Shown here in pieces: positions 3,885 through 10,203 of a DNA stretch of 12,613 bases. Both the position numbers and the translations under genes were made by a program. The notes beneath the pieces were generated by a model. The model was not told the origin of the DNA. It saw nothing but the letters and a program-made list of their open reading frames with translations, and did not search any database. The DNA is from a bacterium (GTDB lineage Bacteria > Patescibacteriota > Doudnabacteria > UBA920), in contig JAJYJE010000010.1 in NCBI GenBank assembly GCA_021789715.1, positions 1 to 12,613 of the forward strand, in the 5' to 3' direction. Position 1 is the stretch's first letter. Each line of letters begins with the position of its first letter.

Positions 3885-6740
3885 TTAAGGACCGGTCACA
3901 TAATAGACAATGCTCTTGCTGATAAAGCTGTGAAGTCCGGTAATGGTCAGGGTTAGCGCCCCGCCTGTAAAATTTGCCGGAACTTGCCAACCACTGTCGT
4001 TAAAACTGCCGGTCGCGTCCGCTGTAAAACTGTGAATGGCGGCGGTGCCTGTCCGGTCAGTGGTCACGGCAATGGTGTCATTGGGCAAAAATCCGGAGCC
4101 CATGAACGTAACAGCCGACCCAGGCGCGCCGGCATAACCGCCGAGCTGGACATTGGCATAAAGTTGAGGTTGGGTAAAATTAGCGGACGCGGATGCGCCG
4201 CTGGCTTGGCCAAAAGCCTGAACAATTTTGACGCCCGCGGCGCCAAACGGCACCGTAGTCACCAAGGCAAAATTACCGCCCGTATCCGCAGTGGCGTCTC
4301 CCAAAGCTATGCCTCCAAATGCCACGCGGATTTTTTCCCCGCCGCCAAAGCCACCCCCAAAAACTGTTAATGGTTGGCCGCCATCTTCATAATATGACGA
4401 CAGCCAAATGCTCGGAGACAGGGCGGCCACGCCAATGCTAAAAGTTTGGTTGAAATGCGTAACCGAACTGGTAAAATTAACGCTTGCCGAATTGGCACTA
4501 AACGGGATAGCAACCGGCGTTGTGGTAACGGTGCCGTCGTCAGCCGCCGTTACGCTCAATAATGAACCATTGTATGTTTCATTTAAGGTTTCCCCCGGAG
4601 CAAACCCGCTGCCGGTAAAAACCAACGACGAACCCGGTGCCGCATACCAAGTGTTCGGATTCAATTGCGGCGAAAATCCGGCCAAACTGACTGCAATGCC
4701 GGCACTGGCGCCTGAGGTGAAGCCGGTAAAAGTAAATTGGGCTGCAGTAGCTGAAACCGGAATAGCAACCCGGATATCTTTAAATGCGCCGCTTGTATCA
4801 GCCGTAGTGGTGGCAACCGGATTGCCGTTTAATGTTACCGCGACCTGTTCCCCGCCGGCAAACCCGCTGCCGGCAAAACTGATAGCAGTACCTGGCGCAG
4901 CATACCAAGTGCTCGGCGTTACCTCGGGACTAAACGGCGCCAATGTAATAGGCACAGTCGCCTTACCGCCGCTTAGACCGCCGGTTAGGGTAACAACCAC
5001 CGGACTAGCAACTCCGAATGGGAGCGTTACCGGCGTTGAGGACACTTCGCCGATATTACTCGAAGTCGCATGAATAATTTGGCTGCCTATGCTTATGGCA
5101 ACCGGCTCATTACCGCCAAAACTATGGCCAAAAATATGCACAATGGAGCCTGGCGCCGAATAGTAGCTGTCGGCATCCGCATAAGGAGAAACTTTCGCCA
5201 CGGTGACGGTAGTATTTGCAGCCGCGCCGCTTTGGCTGCCGACAAACATATATGTTACCGGACCCTTGGCGCCAAAAGGAACAACAATACCCTGGCTGGT
5301 AAAATTACCGGCGCTATCAGCAGTAACGCTGCCTACGGACGCGGAATTACTAACAATGACTACCGGTTCGCCCGGAGCAAACCCGCTGCCGGTAAAAATA
5401 AGCGCATTGCCGGGAACCGTATACCAAGCGCTGGGCGATACCGTAGGATACAGACGTCCGACTGCCACGTCCGTTGCCGCGGAAACCCCGCTATAGCTGC
5501 CCACAGCCACCATATGGAGATTGGTACCGGCGAGCGGCGCCGTAAACGGTGCGGATGTAAAATTGCCGCCGGCCGAAGCGACAGTGGCCGTATTAACCGA
5601 ACCATTCATTGTGACCGCCACCGTTTCTCCGCCGGCAAACCCGCTGCCGCTTATAGTGAACTTTTGTCCTGGGACAACAAAATAATCAGAAGGAATAATG
5701 GAAGGGTAAAAGCCGCTGACCGTTATCTGCACGCTGGCCGCCGTATTGCTGGACTGTCCTTTGAGCGCAAATGTTCGTACGCTGTCCGCAAAACTGTACG
5801 GAATCACGATACCGCCTTGACTCACAAATGAGCCGTCGGCAGCGGCAAAAAACGTTGCTGCGGGACTGCTTGAACTATCAATATAAACGCTTACGGCCTC
5901 GCCCGGAGCAAACCCGCTGCCGGAAAAAGTCAGGGTATCGCCCGGCGCGACAAAATACGCGGAAGGGCTGATCAATCCGCTGAGCGTCCCCACTGTCACC
6001 ATCACATCAGGAGCCGAGTGTCCGCCGTTGCCGCTAAGATGAAACGCGCGCACACCTCCGGCTAATGATAAGGGTACTGCCAAACTCCCCGCATTGGCAA
6101 AACTGCCGCCACTGTTTGCAGTAATTGTCGATAACGTCGAGGTTGCCGTTCCTGATGTCACGTTTATAATTTCGCCCGGAGCAAACCCGCTGCCGGAAAA
6201 AGTCAACATTTGCCCAGGCAGCACATAATATGCCGACGGACTGGCACTGGGATAAAAACCGCCGATGTAAAGATAATAAATCGCGTCGGCGCCTGAAGAC
6301 TGGCCGGTACCGTGGAGCTGGTAGGTGCCAGTCGGCAAATTCGGAACGGTAAAGGTCCCATTGGTAAAATTCCCGCTGCTATCCGCCACCGCATGGCCGC
6401 CTATGGTCCCATTGATGGCAAAATCCACCATCTCTCCCGGCGCGTAACCCTGTCCGGTCACCGCCGCCGCACTACCCGGCGTGTCCGGGGAACCGGACAC
6501 GGCCAGCGAAGGGCCGAACGGCACGACATAGTAACTATTGGTCTCGGTTTGATGGCTGACGGAACCGATCGCGATAATAGATACCGCGCCCTGCGGCGCG
6601 TTGGCCGGCACGGTTACCGCAACCGGACCAAATAAACTCGTGGGGTCGACGATCGCAGTAGCCGCAGCCGTCGTGTTGCTGCTGTTCAGATAAATGGACA
6701 CTGTTTCTCCCGGTATCCAGCCGCCGCCGCTTACCTGGAG
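3885..6740 (-). repeat. Eleven tandem ~260-bp coding repeats, including four identical 22-bp blocks
   Basis: The protein repeats are visible in DNA. The plus-strand block CCCGGAGCAAACCCGCTG, followed by CCGG, occurs exactly at 4594, 5371, 5902 and 6175. These are the GSGFAPGE turns of repeats 9, 6, 4 and 3. Repeats 5 and 8 carry the related form coding GSGFAGGE. The more divergent copies at both ends (repeats 1, 2, 7, 10 and 11) suggest older duplications. Confidence 0.8.
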
Positions 6741-6989
6741 CGTTGCGGGATGGCCGCTAAAGCTATCGAGGGTCACATAAGCCGCAGCAAACGCTCGGCC
6801 AAAAGGCAAGACAAGCGAAACGGACAAACCTAAAATAGCAATCCCGGCAAATAACCGTGTCGCACCGCCAAAATCCACTGACCTGCGAAGCCGGTTCCGA
6901 AATAGAAATTCTTCAGCGGATTCCGGAGTTTGCGGCTTGCCCGCGGGCTTTAAAAGCCTTAAACAAGCGGATACTAAATTATTTTTCAT
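3885..6989 (-). CDS. Large secreted surface protein with eleven Ig-like repeats (1034 aa)
   Basis: The ATG at 6987-6989 follows GGAGG at 6 nt. Residues 1-44 are a long, basic, cytoplasmic-type N-region (RNRLRRSVDF at 31-40). A hydrophobic core at 45-62 follows, with an AFA-A signal-peptidase-like site near 69, so the protein is probably exported by Sec. From about residue 85 to the end there are eleven repeats with a period of 85-91 residues. Each is marked by a turn of the form GSGFAPGE: near 91, 181, 266, 357, 448, 534, 621, 707, 793, 878 and 964. Between them are beta-rich stretches with conserved Y-APG, T-ADSSGNF and VPF elements, resembling IPT/TIG or bacterial Ig-like domains. There is no C-terminal anchor, LPXTG or catalytic domain; it ends in YYVTGP. 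A role in adhesion or the cell envelope is inferred. Confidence 0.85.
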   Translation of the reverse strand: MKNNLVSACLRLLKPAGKPQTPESAEEFLFRNRLRRSVDFGGATRLFAGIAILGLSVSLVLPFGRAFAAAYVTLDSFSGHPATLQVSGGGWIPGETVSIYLNSSNTTAAATAIVDPTSLFGPVAVTVPANAPQGAVSIIAIGSVSHQTETNSYYVVPFGPSLAVSGSPDTPGSAAAVTGQGYAPGEMVDFAINGTIGGHAVADSSGNFTNGTFTVPNLPTGTYQLHGTGQSSGADAIYYLYIGGFYPSASPSAYYVLPGQMLTFSGSGFAPGEIINVTSGTATSTLSTITANSGGSFANAGSLAVPLSLAGGVRAFHLSGNGGHSAPDVMVTVGTLSGLISPSAYFVAPGDTLTFSGSGFAPGEAVSVYIDSSSSPAATFFAAADGSFVSQGGIVIPYSFADSVRTFALKGQSSNTAASVQITVSGFYPSIIPSDYFVVPGQKFTISGSGFAGGETVAVTMNGSVNTATVASAGGNFTSAPFTAPLAGTNLHMVAVGSYSGVSAATDVAVGRLYPTVSPSAWYTVPGNALIFTGSGFAPGEPVVIVSNSASVGSVTADSAGNFTSQGIVVPFGAKGPVTYMFVGSQSGAAANTTVTVAKVSPYADADSYYSAPGSIVHIFGHSFGGNEPVAISIGSQIIHATSSNIGEVSSTPVTLPFGVASPVVVTLTGGLSGGKATVPITLAPFSPEVTPSTWYAAPGTAISFAGSGFAGGEQVAVTLNGNPVATTTADTSGAFKDIRVAIPVSATAAQFTFTGFTSGASAGIAVSLAGFSPQLNPNTWYAAPGSSLVFTGSGFAPGETLNETYNGSLLSVTAADDGTVTTTPVAIPFSANSASVNFTSSVTHFNQTFSIGVAALSPSIWLSSYYEDGGQPLTVFGGGFGGGEKIRVAFGGIALGDATADTGGNFALVTTVPFGAAGVKIVQAFGQASGASASANFTQPQLYANVQLGGYAGAPGSAVTFMGSGFLPNDTIAVTTDRTGTAAIHSFTADATGSFNDSGWQVPANFTGGALTLTITGLHSFISKSIVYYVTGP

Positions 6990-7068
6990 AAAGGTCCTCC
7001 GGGGATTCTAATAAATTGCTACTTTAAGAGACTTTTAGTGCTGCGCTCCCTTCCCGGCTGCACATAAC

Positions 7069-7096
7069 AAAACAGCCCGCCACTCAAGGCGGGCTG
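7069..7096 (-). terminator. Terminator after the 28-codon membrane-peptide gene
   Basis: CAGCCCGCC and GGCGGGCTG form a perfect 9-bp stem (7073-7081 with 7088-7096) around a 6-nt loop. On the minus strand TTTTGTTAT follows. It lies 20 nt after the stop codon at 7116 and upstream of the surface-protein gene. Confidence 0.8.
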
Positions 7097-7115
7097 CTAA
7101 TGAAGCATTGGCCAA

Positions 7116-7202
7116 TCAACCGAAAAAAATGCTCCCGATTATATGAATAAAGAATGAAGCCATAAAGATTAATCTATCTTTGATGGTACGCTTGGTTTTC
7201 AT
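7116..7202 (-). CDS. Putative 28-aa single-span membrane peptide
   Basis: An ATG at 7200-7202 preceded by GAAGGA at about 6 nt opens a 28-codon frame: a basic start (MKTKRTIKDR) and then one hydrophobic helix (LIFMASFFIHIIGSIFFG). The same frame is open upstream to an ATG at 7340, but that start lacks a ribosome binding site and the extra 46 residues look random. The downstream terminator supports a real transcript. It resembles small type I toxin or membrane-tuning peptides in layout only; no homology is claimed. No clear promoter was found in 7203-7420. Confidence 0.45.
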   Translation of the reverse strand: MKTKRTIKDRLIFMASFFIHIIGSIFFG

Positions 7203-7420
7203 AGGTTCCTTCAGATCTTTTGCTTTAAAGATTAAGCCGCAGCGGGAATATTCTGGTCCGTTAATGCGCCTAAGAGACAAAAAACCGTTACAAAATCTTT
7301 TGCGTTCAATCGCCAATAACACCTGGAACATAACACCCAACCGGGGGTTAAATCAGAAATGCCATAAAAAAATAAAAACTGGACTAAAACACTAAAACAT
7401 ATGACGGGGAGGAACCGGAC

Positions 7421-7454
7421 TAAAAAAATAAAGCCCGGATTTTGGGACTTTATT
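7421..7454 (-). terminator. Strong terminator of the mini transcription unit
   Basis: AATAAAG (7427-7433) pairs with CTTTATT (7448-7454) and CCC (7434-7436) with GGG (7444-7446), one bulged base, 7-nt loop. Seven T follow on the minus strand. Confidence 0.75.
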
Positions 7455-7466
7455 TTCTCCGCCTCA

Positions 7467-7517
7467 TTATTTTAATGGGGCGTATTTTGTTTGTTCCCCT
7501 TTGTTGAATTTTGGCAT
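7467..7517 (-). CDS. Possible 16-codon ORF in an independent mini transcript
   Basis: MPKFNKGEQTKYAPLK is read from an ATG at 7515-7517 and ends at tandem stops TAATGA. AAGG lies 5-6 nt before the ATG. A promoter ends 13 nt upstream and a terminator starts 13 nt downstream, so this frame occupies half of a transcript of about 105 nt. The peptide is hydrophilic and basic. The transcript may instead be a noncoding RNA. Confidence 0.3.
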   Translation of the reverse strand: MPKFNKGEQTKYAPLK

Positions 7518-7530
7518 TAATACCTTATTC

Positions 7531-7559
7531 AGTATAAAAATTTTTTTTCATTCTGGCAA
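7531..7559 (-). promoter_or_regulatory. Promoter of the mini transcription unit
   Basis: Minus strand TTGCCA (7554-7559), 17-bp A/T-run spacer, TATACT (7531-7536). The start is expected near 7524. Confidence 0.6.
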
Positions 7560-7578
7560 TGATATTGCATAAATTTTA

Positions 7579-7598
7579 TTGCCGATAACTATCGGCAA
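7579..7598 (-). terminator. Hairpin after the phosphatase gene
   Basis: TTGCCGAT and ATCGGCAA form a perfect 8-bp stem with a 4-nt loop, and flanking ATAAAT/ATTTAT can extend it across a bulge. It begins 12 nt after the stop codon. The T content behind it on the minus strand is modest (TAAAATTTAT), so it is a weaker terminator candidate. Confidence 0.45.
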
Positions 7599-7610
7599 AT
7601 TTATATCCCC

Positions 7611-8498
7611 CTAATTTCTCCCGTCAGTTATCCCCATTTCTAATTTATTCGGCGCTGCTTTGCTTAAAAATTCAATTACCTGACGATGGATGGCCGCGTT
7701 GCACGACGCGGCAAACGAACGACTCCACAGCAGCCCGGATTGTGCGTAGTTCAAGGCGTTGCCGTCGATATCGGTAACCACGCCACCAGCTTCCTCGAGA
7801 ATCAATTGCGGAGCGGCCGTATCCCACTTGCTAACCCGAAAGTTGGTGTTCACATGGGTTTGCGCTTCACCCGATGCAATCCGGCACAATCTAATCCCTA
7901 CGCTGCTATCTCTAATTCGGGCGGCGGCCGGCAGGCCTTCCGCCGCCCGGTCCAGAGGGCGGGCCTCCCCGCCCAGCTTTCTCATAATCATAATTGCTTC
8001 AGGCAGTTTATCCAGGTCGCTCGTATGAATGCGCTGGGGCTTGCCGGCTCTAAACATAAACGCCCCCGAATTCCTCGCCGCAAAAAACACCTTGCGCCGC
8101 GCCGGCACATTTACCACCCCTAGCAGCAACCTGCCATTTTCTGCCAACGCAATTTGTACGGCAAAACCGTCGCAGCCGTTCTCAAAATCCTTAGTCCCAT
8201 CGAGCGGGTCAACAATCCAAACCCGGCCCCTGTAATCTTGCGGGACATCGTCGTTCTCCTCCGAAAGAATGGAGTCACCAGGAAAATTCTCGGCCAAACG
8301 CCGTCTTATTAAGTCATCAGCGCCCCGGTCAGCTTCGGTTACGGGGTTAAATTTATCGCCGCCCTTGTATTCCACTTTAAAATCATGCCGATAATACCGC
8401 ATTATCAACTTAGCGGCCTCATCGGCTATATCTAAAACTATTCTGACAGTGTCGCCGGGGCGCGCTTCCCCTGATCCGGTTTTTCCCAAAAAATCCAT
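7611..8498 (-). CDS. Inositol-monophosphatase-superfamily phosphatase, CysQ-like (295 aa)
   Basis: The metal-binding motifs of the lithium-sensitive phosphatase family are all present: VTEAD (53-57), LSEEN (78-82), DPLDGTKDF (97-105) and WDTAAPQLILEEAGG (225-239). DPLDGTK-F and KWDTAA are the forms typical of CysQ-type 3'(2'),5'-bisphosphate nucleotidases, which hydrolyse PAP to AMP; inositol or histidinol phosphate are other possible substrates. Length is normal for the family. The start at 8496-8498 is chosen because an upstream frame extension would run through the previous gene's terminator, and because a TATAAT sits exactly 6 nt before this ATG. There is no Shine-Dalgarno, so the mRNA is probably leaderless. 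No sulfate-assimilation genes are nearby. Confidence 0.88.
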   Translation of the reverse strand: MDFLGKTGSGEARPGDTVRIVLDIADEAAKLIMRYYRHDFKVEYKGGDKFNPVTEADRGADDLIRRRLAENFPGDSILSEENDDVPQDYRGRVWIVDPLDGTKDFENGCDGFAVQIALAENGRLLLGVVNVPARRKVFFAARNSGAFMFRAGKPQRIHTSDLDKLPEAIMIMRKLGGEARPLDRAAEGLPAAARIRDSSVGIRLCRIASGEAQTHVNTNFRVSKWDTAAPQLILEEAGGVVTDIDGNALNYAQSGLLWSRSFAASCNAAIHRQVIEFLSKAAPNKLEMGITDGRN

Positions 8499-8504
8499 AA
8501 AAGC

Positions 8505-8510
8505 ATTATA
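8505..8510 (-). promoter_or_regulatory. TATAAT -10 box of the phosphatase gene (leaderless)
   Basis: A perfect TATAAT ends 6 nt before the ATG (spacer GCTTTT), the same geometry as the TrmB-like gene. The -35 at 17 bp would be TTCTTT inside the upstream terminator stem, which is a poor match. Confidence 0.55.
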
Positions 8511-8526
8511 CTCCAAAAACACCAAG

Positions 8527-8559
8527 CAAAGAACCACCCCGGGAAGGGGTGGTTCTTTG
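8527..8559 (-). terminator. Terminator of the PUR-domain gene
   Basis: CAAAGAACCACCCC on the minus strand (8559-8546) pairs over 14 bp with GGGGTGGTTCTTTG (8540-8527) around a 5-nt loop. The T-rich right arm stands in for a free T run. It separates the PUR gene from the phosphatase gene. Confidence 0.75.
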
Positions 8560-8565
8560 AATTTA

Positions 8566-8796
8566 CTAATGCTGGTTGACTTTGTCTTGCATCTGGCTGA
8601 CCATTTGGCTAAAGCCAGGAAGATTGTCGGCAAATACCGTAACGGTACCGCGTTTCTTTTGGCCATCCTTGGCAATCCAAGACTCGCTAATCATCAAATA
8701 CTTATTGCCGCTTTTGGCCTGCTTCACATCGAAAAAATAGGTTTTGCCTTTAGTTTTTAAATTTTGGGAATATATCGCCGGCGTAATTTCTGACAT
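8566..8796 (-). CDS. PUR-alpha-like / DUF3276 small nucleic-acid-binding protein (76 aa)
   Basis: The central sequence KTYFFDVKQAKSGNKYLMIS (18-37) followed by ESWIAKDGQKKRGTVTVFAD is the strand pattern of a single PUR repeat as seen in bacterial DUF3276 proteins, ending in an amphipathic helix (LPGFSQMVSQMQDKVNQH). PUR repeats bind single-stranded DNA or RNA as dimers. The 76-residue length is one compact repeat. No Shine-Dalgarno precedes the ATG; TATACA lies 6 nt upstream, suggesting another leaderless mRNA. A folded region (8822-8895) lies upstream. Role in the cell is not known; RNA or ssDNA binding is inferred from family. Confidence 0.8.
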   Translation of the reverse strand: MSEITPAIYSQNLKTKGKTYFFDVKQAKSGNKYLMISESWIAKDGQKKRGTVTVFADNLPGFSQMVSQMQDKVNQH

Positions 8797-8802
8797 ATAG
8801 TT

Positions 8803-8808
8803 TGTATA
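8803..8808 (-). promoter_or_regulatory. Possible -10 box of the PUR gene
   Basis: TATACA ends 6 nt before the ATG, the same spacing as in two better-supported leaderless genes of this window. No acceptable -35 is seen at 16-18 bp. Confidence 0.3.
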
Positions 8809-8821
8809 TTGGTTAATATAA

Positions 8822-8895
8822 ACGACCTTTATCCGATACTAATTCGCTAAAGAATTAGTAAAGCGTAACCTTAAGCGACTCCTTTATAAGGTCGT
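8822..8895 (-). other. Long-range folded element between the toxin gene and the PUR gene
   Basis: ACGACCTT (8822-8829) and AAGGTCGT (8888-8895) are perfect 8-bp complements that enclose a perfect 9-bp hairpin, TACTAATTC (8837-8845) with GAATTAGTA (8852-8860) and a 6-nt loop. A small CCTT-TAT-AAGG stem can form at 8881-8891. The remainder of 8797-8934 has no gene. It could be the folded 3' end of the toxin mRNA, a regulator of PUR expression, or a decayed small mobile palindrome. Confidence 0.45.
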
Positions 8896-8934
8896 CCCTA
8901 TTACTCCTCCAACCCAAGCCTCCGCCTAATGCGG

Positions 8935-9942
8935 CTATTTGCGATTAATTAAGTTCGCAATTAATTTTACCATTGCCTCTTTTTGGGCCGGCTTACTTTC
9001 CGCAATGAGCAGCGCCAGGGCCACCAGCGCGGTATCGTTTATCTTGCGTTCGCCTTTTTTGTTAACAAGGTAATTATTTTCAATCAAGAACAGCAAGAAT
9101 AAAAGCGAGGCGATGCGCTTATTACCGTCCACGAACGGGTGGTCCTTAATGGCAAGATACAGCAGGTGCGCCGCTTTCTCCTCGATCGATGAGTACAGAT
9201 CCTTACTCCCGTAAGTCTGATAAATACTGCCAAGCACCGCTTCCAGCTTGCCGCCGACCTCCTGGCCAAACAAATCGCCAGCTTCCTTCTTGTCCATGAG
9301 GCGCTTCTTAAACCGCGCCACCATTTTTTGCACCTCGGCATGGTCAAGGCCTTGCGCGGTCTTTTTGCTGGCATTGGAAACTTCCAGTTTACCTTCATCG
9401 TACTCATGCAGCACTGTCCACGTATTAGCGTAATCGACAATAATATTCAGCAATTCTTTCTCGTACCCCACCGCCCGCTTGGCTTCGATTACATTTTGGA
9501 ACAGCTTGACCGTCTGCTGAAGTTCCTTTATCTGGCTGTTATGCTCTTCTTTCAATCGTTTTTCGTTTACCGAATAGCCTTTTAACAAATATTCCCGCAA
9601 CCTTTGAGTAGCCCAAATTCTAAATTGGGTACCACGGGCAGATTTTATCCTATAGCCGACCGAGATAATTACATCCAAATTATAATAAATAGTTGGCTTA
9701 CTTAAGCCAATACGAGGAATCCTCGTATTGGCTTGTTTAAGGGAGGTTTTAGACTCTTCCAATTCTTTTTCCGCATAAATATTGCGAATATGCAACCCAA
9801 TAGTATCAACATTTTTGCCAAACAGCAGGGCCATTTGGGCCCGACTAAGCCATACTGTTTCCCCGTCCATTTGCACCTGCAATTTTGGCCCTTCTTGGGA
9901 CTCATAAATTATAATTTCGCCTTTTTTTATTTCTTCAGACAT
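8935..9942 (-). CDS. RhuM-family N-domain fused to a Doc-type (death-on-curing) toxin domain (335 aa)
   Basis: Residues 14-130 match the virulence RhuM family: VWLSRAQMALLFGKNVDTIG, then IRNIYAEKEL, YYNLDVIISVGYRIKS and GTQFRIWATQRLREYLLKGY. Residues 131-160 are coiled-coil-like. From about 163 on comes a Fic/Doc helical domain with the active-site motif HPFVDGNKR (268-276). Doc enzymes, which have Lys where Fic AMP-transferases have Gly (GNGR), phosphorylate EF-Tu and block translation; that activity is inferred for this one. The DNA-binding-like N-domain may regulate or target it. AAGGA lies 8 nt before the ATG. No classical Phd antitoxin gene adjoins it. Its promoter shares a box with the 85-residue gene, and a perfect palindrome lies inside codons 70-80. 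Confidence 0.9.
   Translation of the reverse strand: MSEEIKKGEIIIYESQEGPKLQVQMDGETVWLSRAQMALLFGKNVDTIGLHIRNIYAEKELEESKTSLKQANTRIPRIGLSKPTIYYNLDVIISVGYRIKSARGTQFRIWATQRLREYLLKGYSVNEKRLKEEHNSQIKELQQTVKLFQNVIEAKRAVGYEKELLNIIVDYANTWTVLHEYDEGKLEVSNASKKTAQGLDHAEVQKMVARFKKRLMDKKEAGDLFGQEVGGKLEAVLGSIYQTYGSKDLYSSIEEKAAHLLYLAIKDHPFVDGNKRIASLLFLLFLIENNYLVNKKGERKINDTALVALALLIAESKPAQKEAMVKLIANLINRK
9704..9734. repeat. Perfect 15-bp-arm inverted repeat inside the toxin coding sequence
   Basis: AAGCCAATACGAGGA is followed, after one A, by its exact reverse complement. It encodes about residues 70-80 (QANTRIPRIGL), in a segment of the RhuM domain that is variable between family members, between EKEL and YYNLD. 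The reading frame is intact. Confidence 0.85.
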
Positions 9943-10049
9943 ATTAATATTCCTTTTTCTCTATATAAATGATTGCCCGATTTTGCTGAAATTAGTTTGC
10001 TTAACTGTTGTTTTGGCCTTCTAAACCACGGATAGGCCACATGAGCCAT
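9927..10049 (-). CDS. Possible 40-codon ORF overlapping the toxin start
   Basis: An ATG at 10047-10049, about 14 nt after the predicted start of the toxin transcript, opens a 40-codon frame (beginning MAHVAYPWFRRPKQQ) that overlaps the first 16 nt of the toxin gene in another frame. The peptide is basic. There is no Shine-Dalgarno and no recognised family. It could damp or couple toxin translation, or be chance. Confidence 0.2.
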   Translation of the reverse strand: MAHVAYPWFRRPKQQLSKLISAKSGNHLYREKGILICLKK

Positions 10050-10069
10050 ATTTGCATGTATACACCATA

Positions 10070-10098
10070 ATGGTAAACAATCGTTCACCTATGGTCAA
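10070..10098 (-). promoter_or_regulatory. Toxin promoter with LexA-like inverted repeat
   Basis: Minus strand TTGACC (10093-10098), 17-bp spacer, TACCAT (10070-10075). Overlapping it, GTGAAC-GATT-GTTTAC (10073-10088) is an imperfect inverted repeat close to the Gram-positive LexA pattern GAAC-N4-GTTC. The block ATCGTTCACCTAT-N-GTCAA recurs in the promoter at 10711-10739 in the same register. Confidence 0.5.
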
Positions 10099-10156
10099 TC
10101 CTCTATAAATCCTTGGCTTTTACAAAATTTTCCTTAGTTATCCACCATAAAATTTG

Positions 10157-10190
10157 AAAAACCGCCCCTGTCGCAAAAAGGGCGGTTTTT
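10157..10190 (-). terminator. Terminator after the 85-codon gene transcript
   Basis: AAAAACCGCCC (10157-10167) and GGGCGGTTTTT (10180-10190) form an 11-bp stem with a 12-nt loop. T runs exist on both strands, so it can act both ways; the only gene running into it is the minus-strand gene at 10404, over 200 nt upstream. Confidence 0.8.
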
Positions 10191-10203
10191 ACTATTCGCC
10201 TGC

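Noticed and set aside
4408..5831. Two long open frames (221 and 253 codons) on the plus strand opposite the surface-protein gene
   Set aside because: They mirror the repeat structure of the minus-strand gene, lack signals, and their composition follows from the antisense of Gly/Ala/Thr-rich repeats. The minus strand has a ribosome binding site, a signal peptide and consistent domains.
7203..7340. 46-residue extension of the 28-residue membrane peptide
   Set aside because: No ribosome binding site at the upstream ATG; the internal ATG at 7202 has GAAGGA.
8499..8675. 59-residue N-terminal extension of the phosphatase
   Set aside because: It would run through the PUR gene terminator and overlap the PUR coding sequence; the ATG at 8498 has a TATAAT 6 nt upstream and begins near the normal family start.
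8822..8895. tRNA gene (length and acceptor-like stem fit)
   Set aside because: No T-arm with GTTCRA, no D-arm sequence and no recognisable anticodon arm on either strand.
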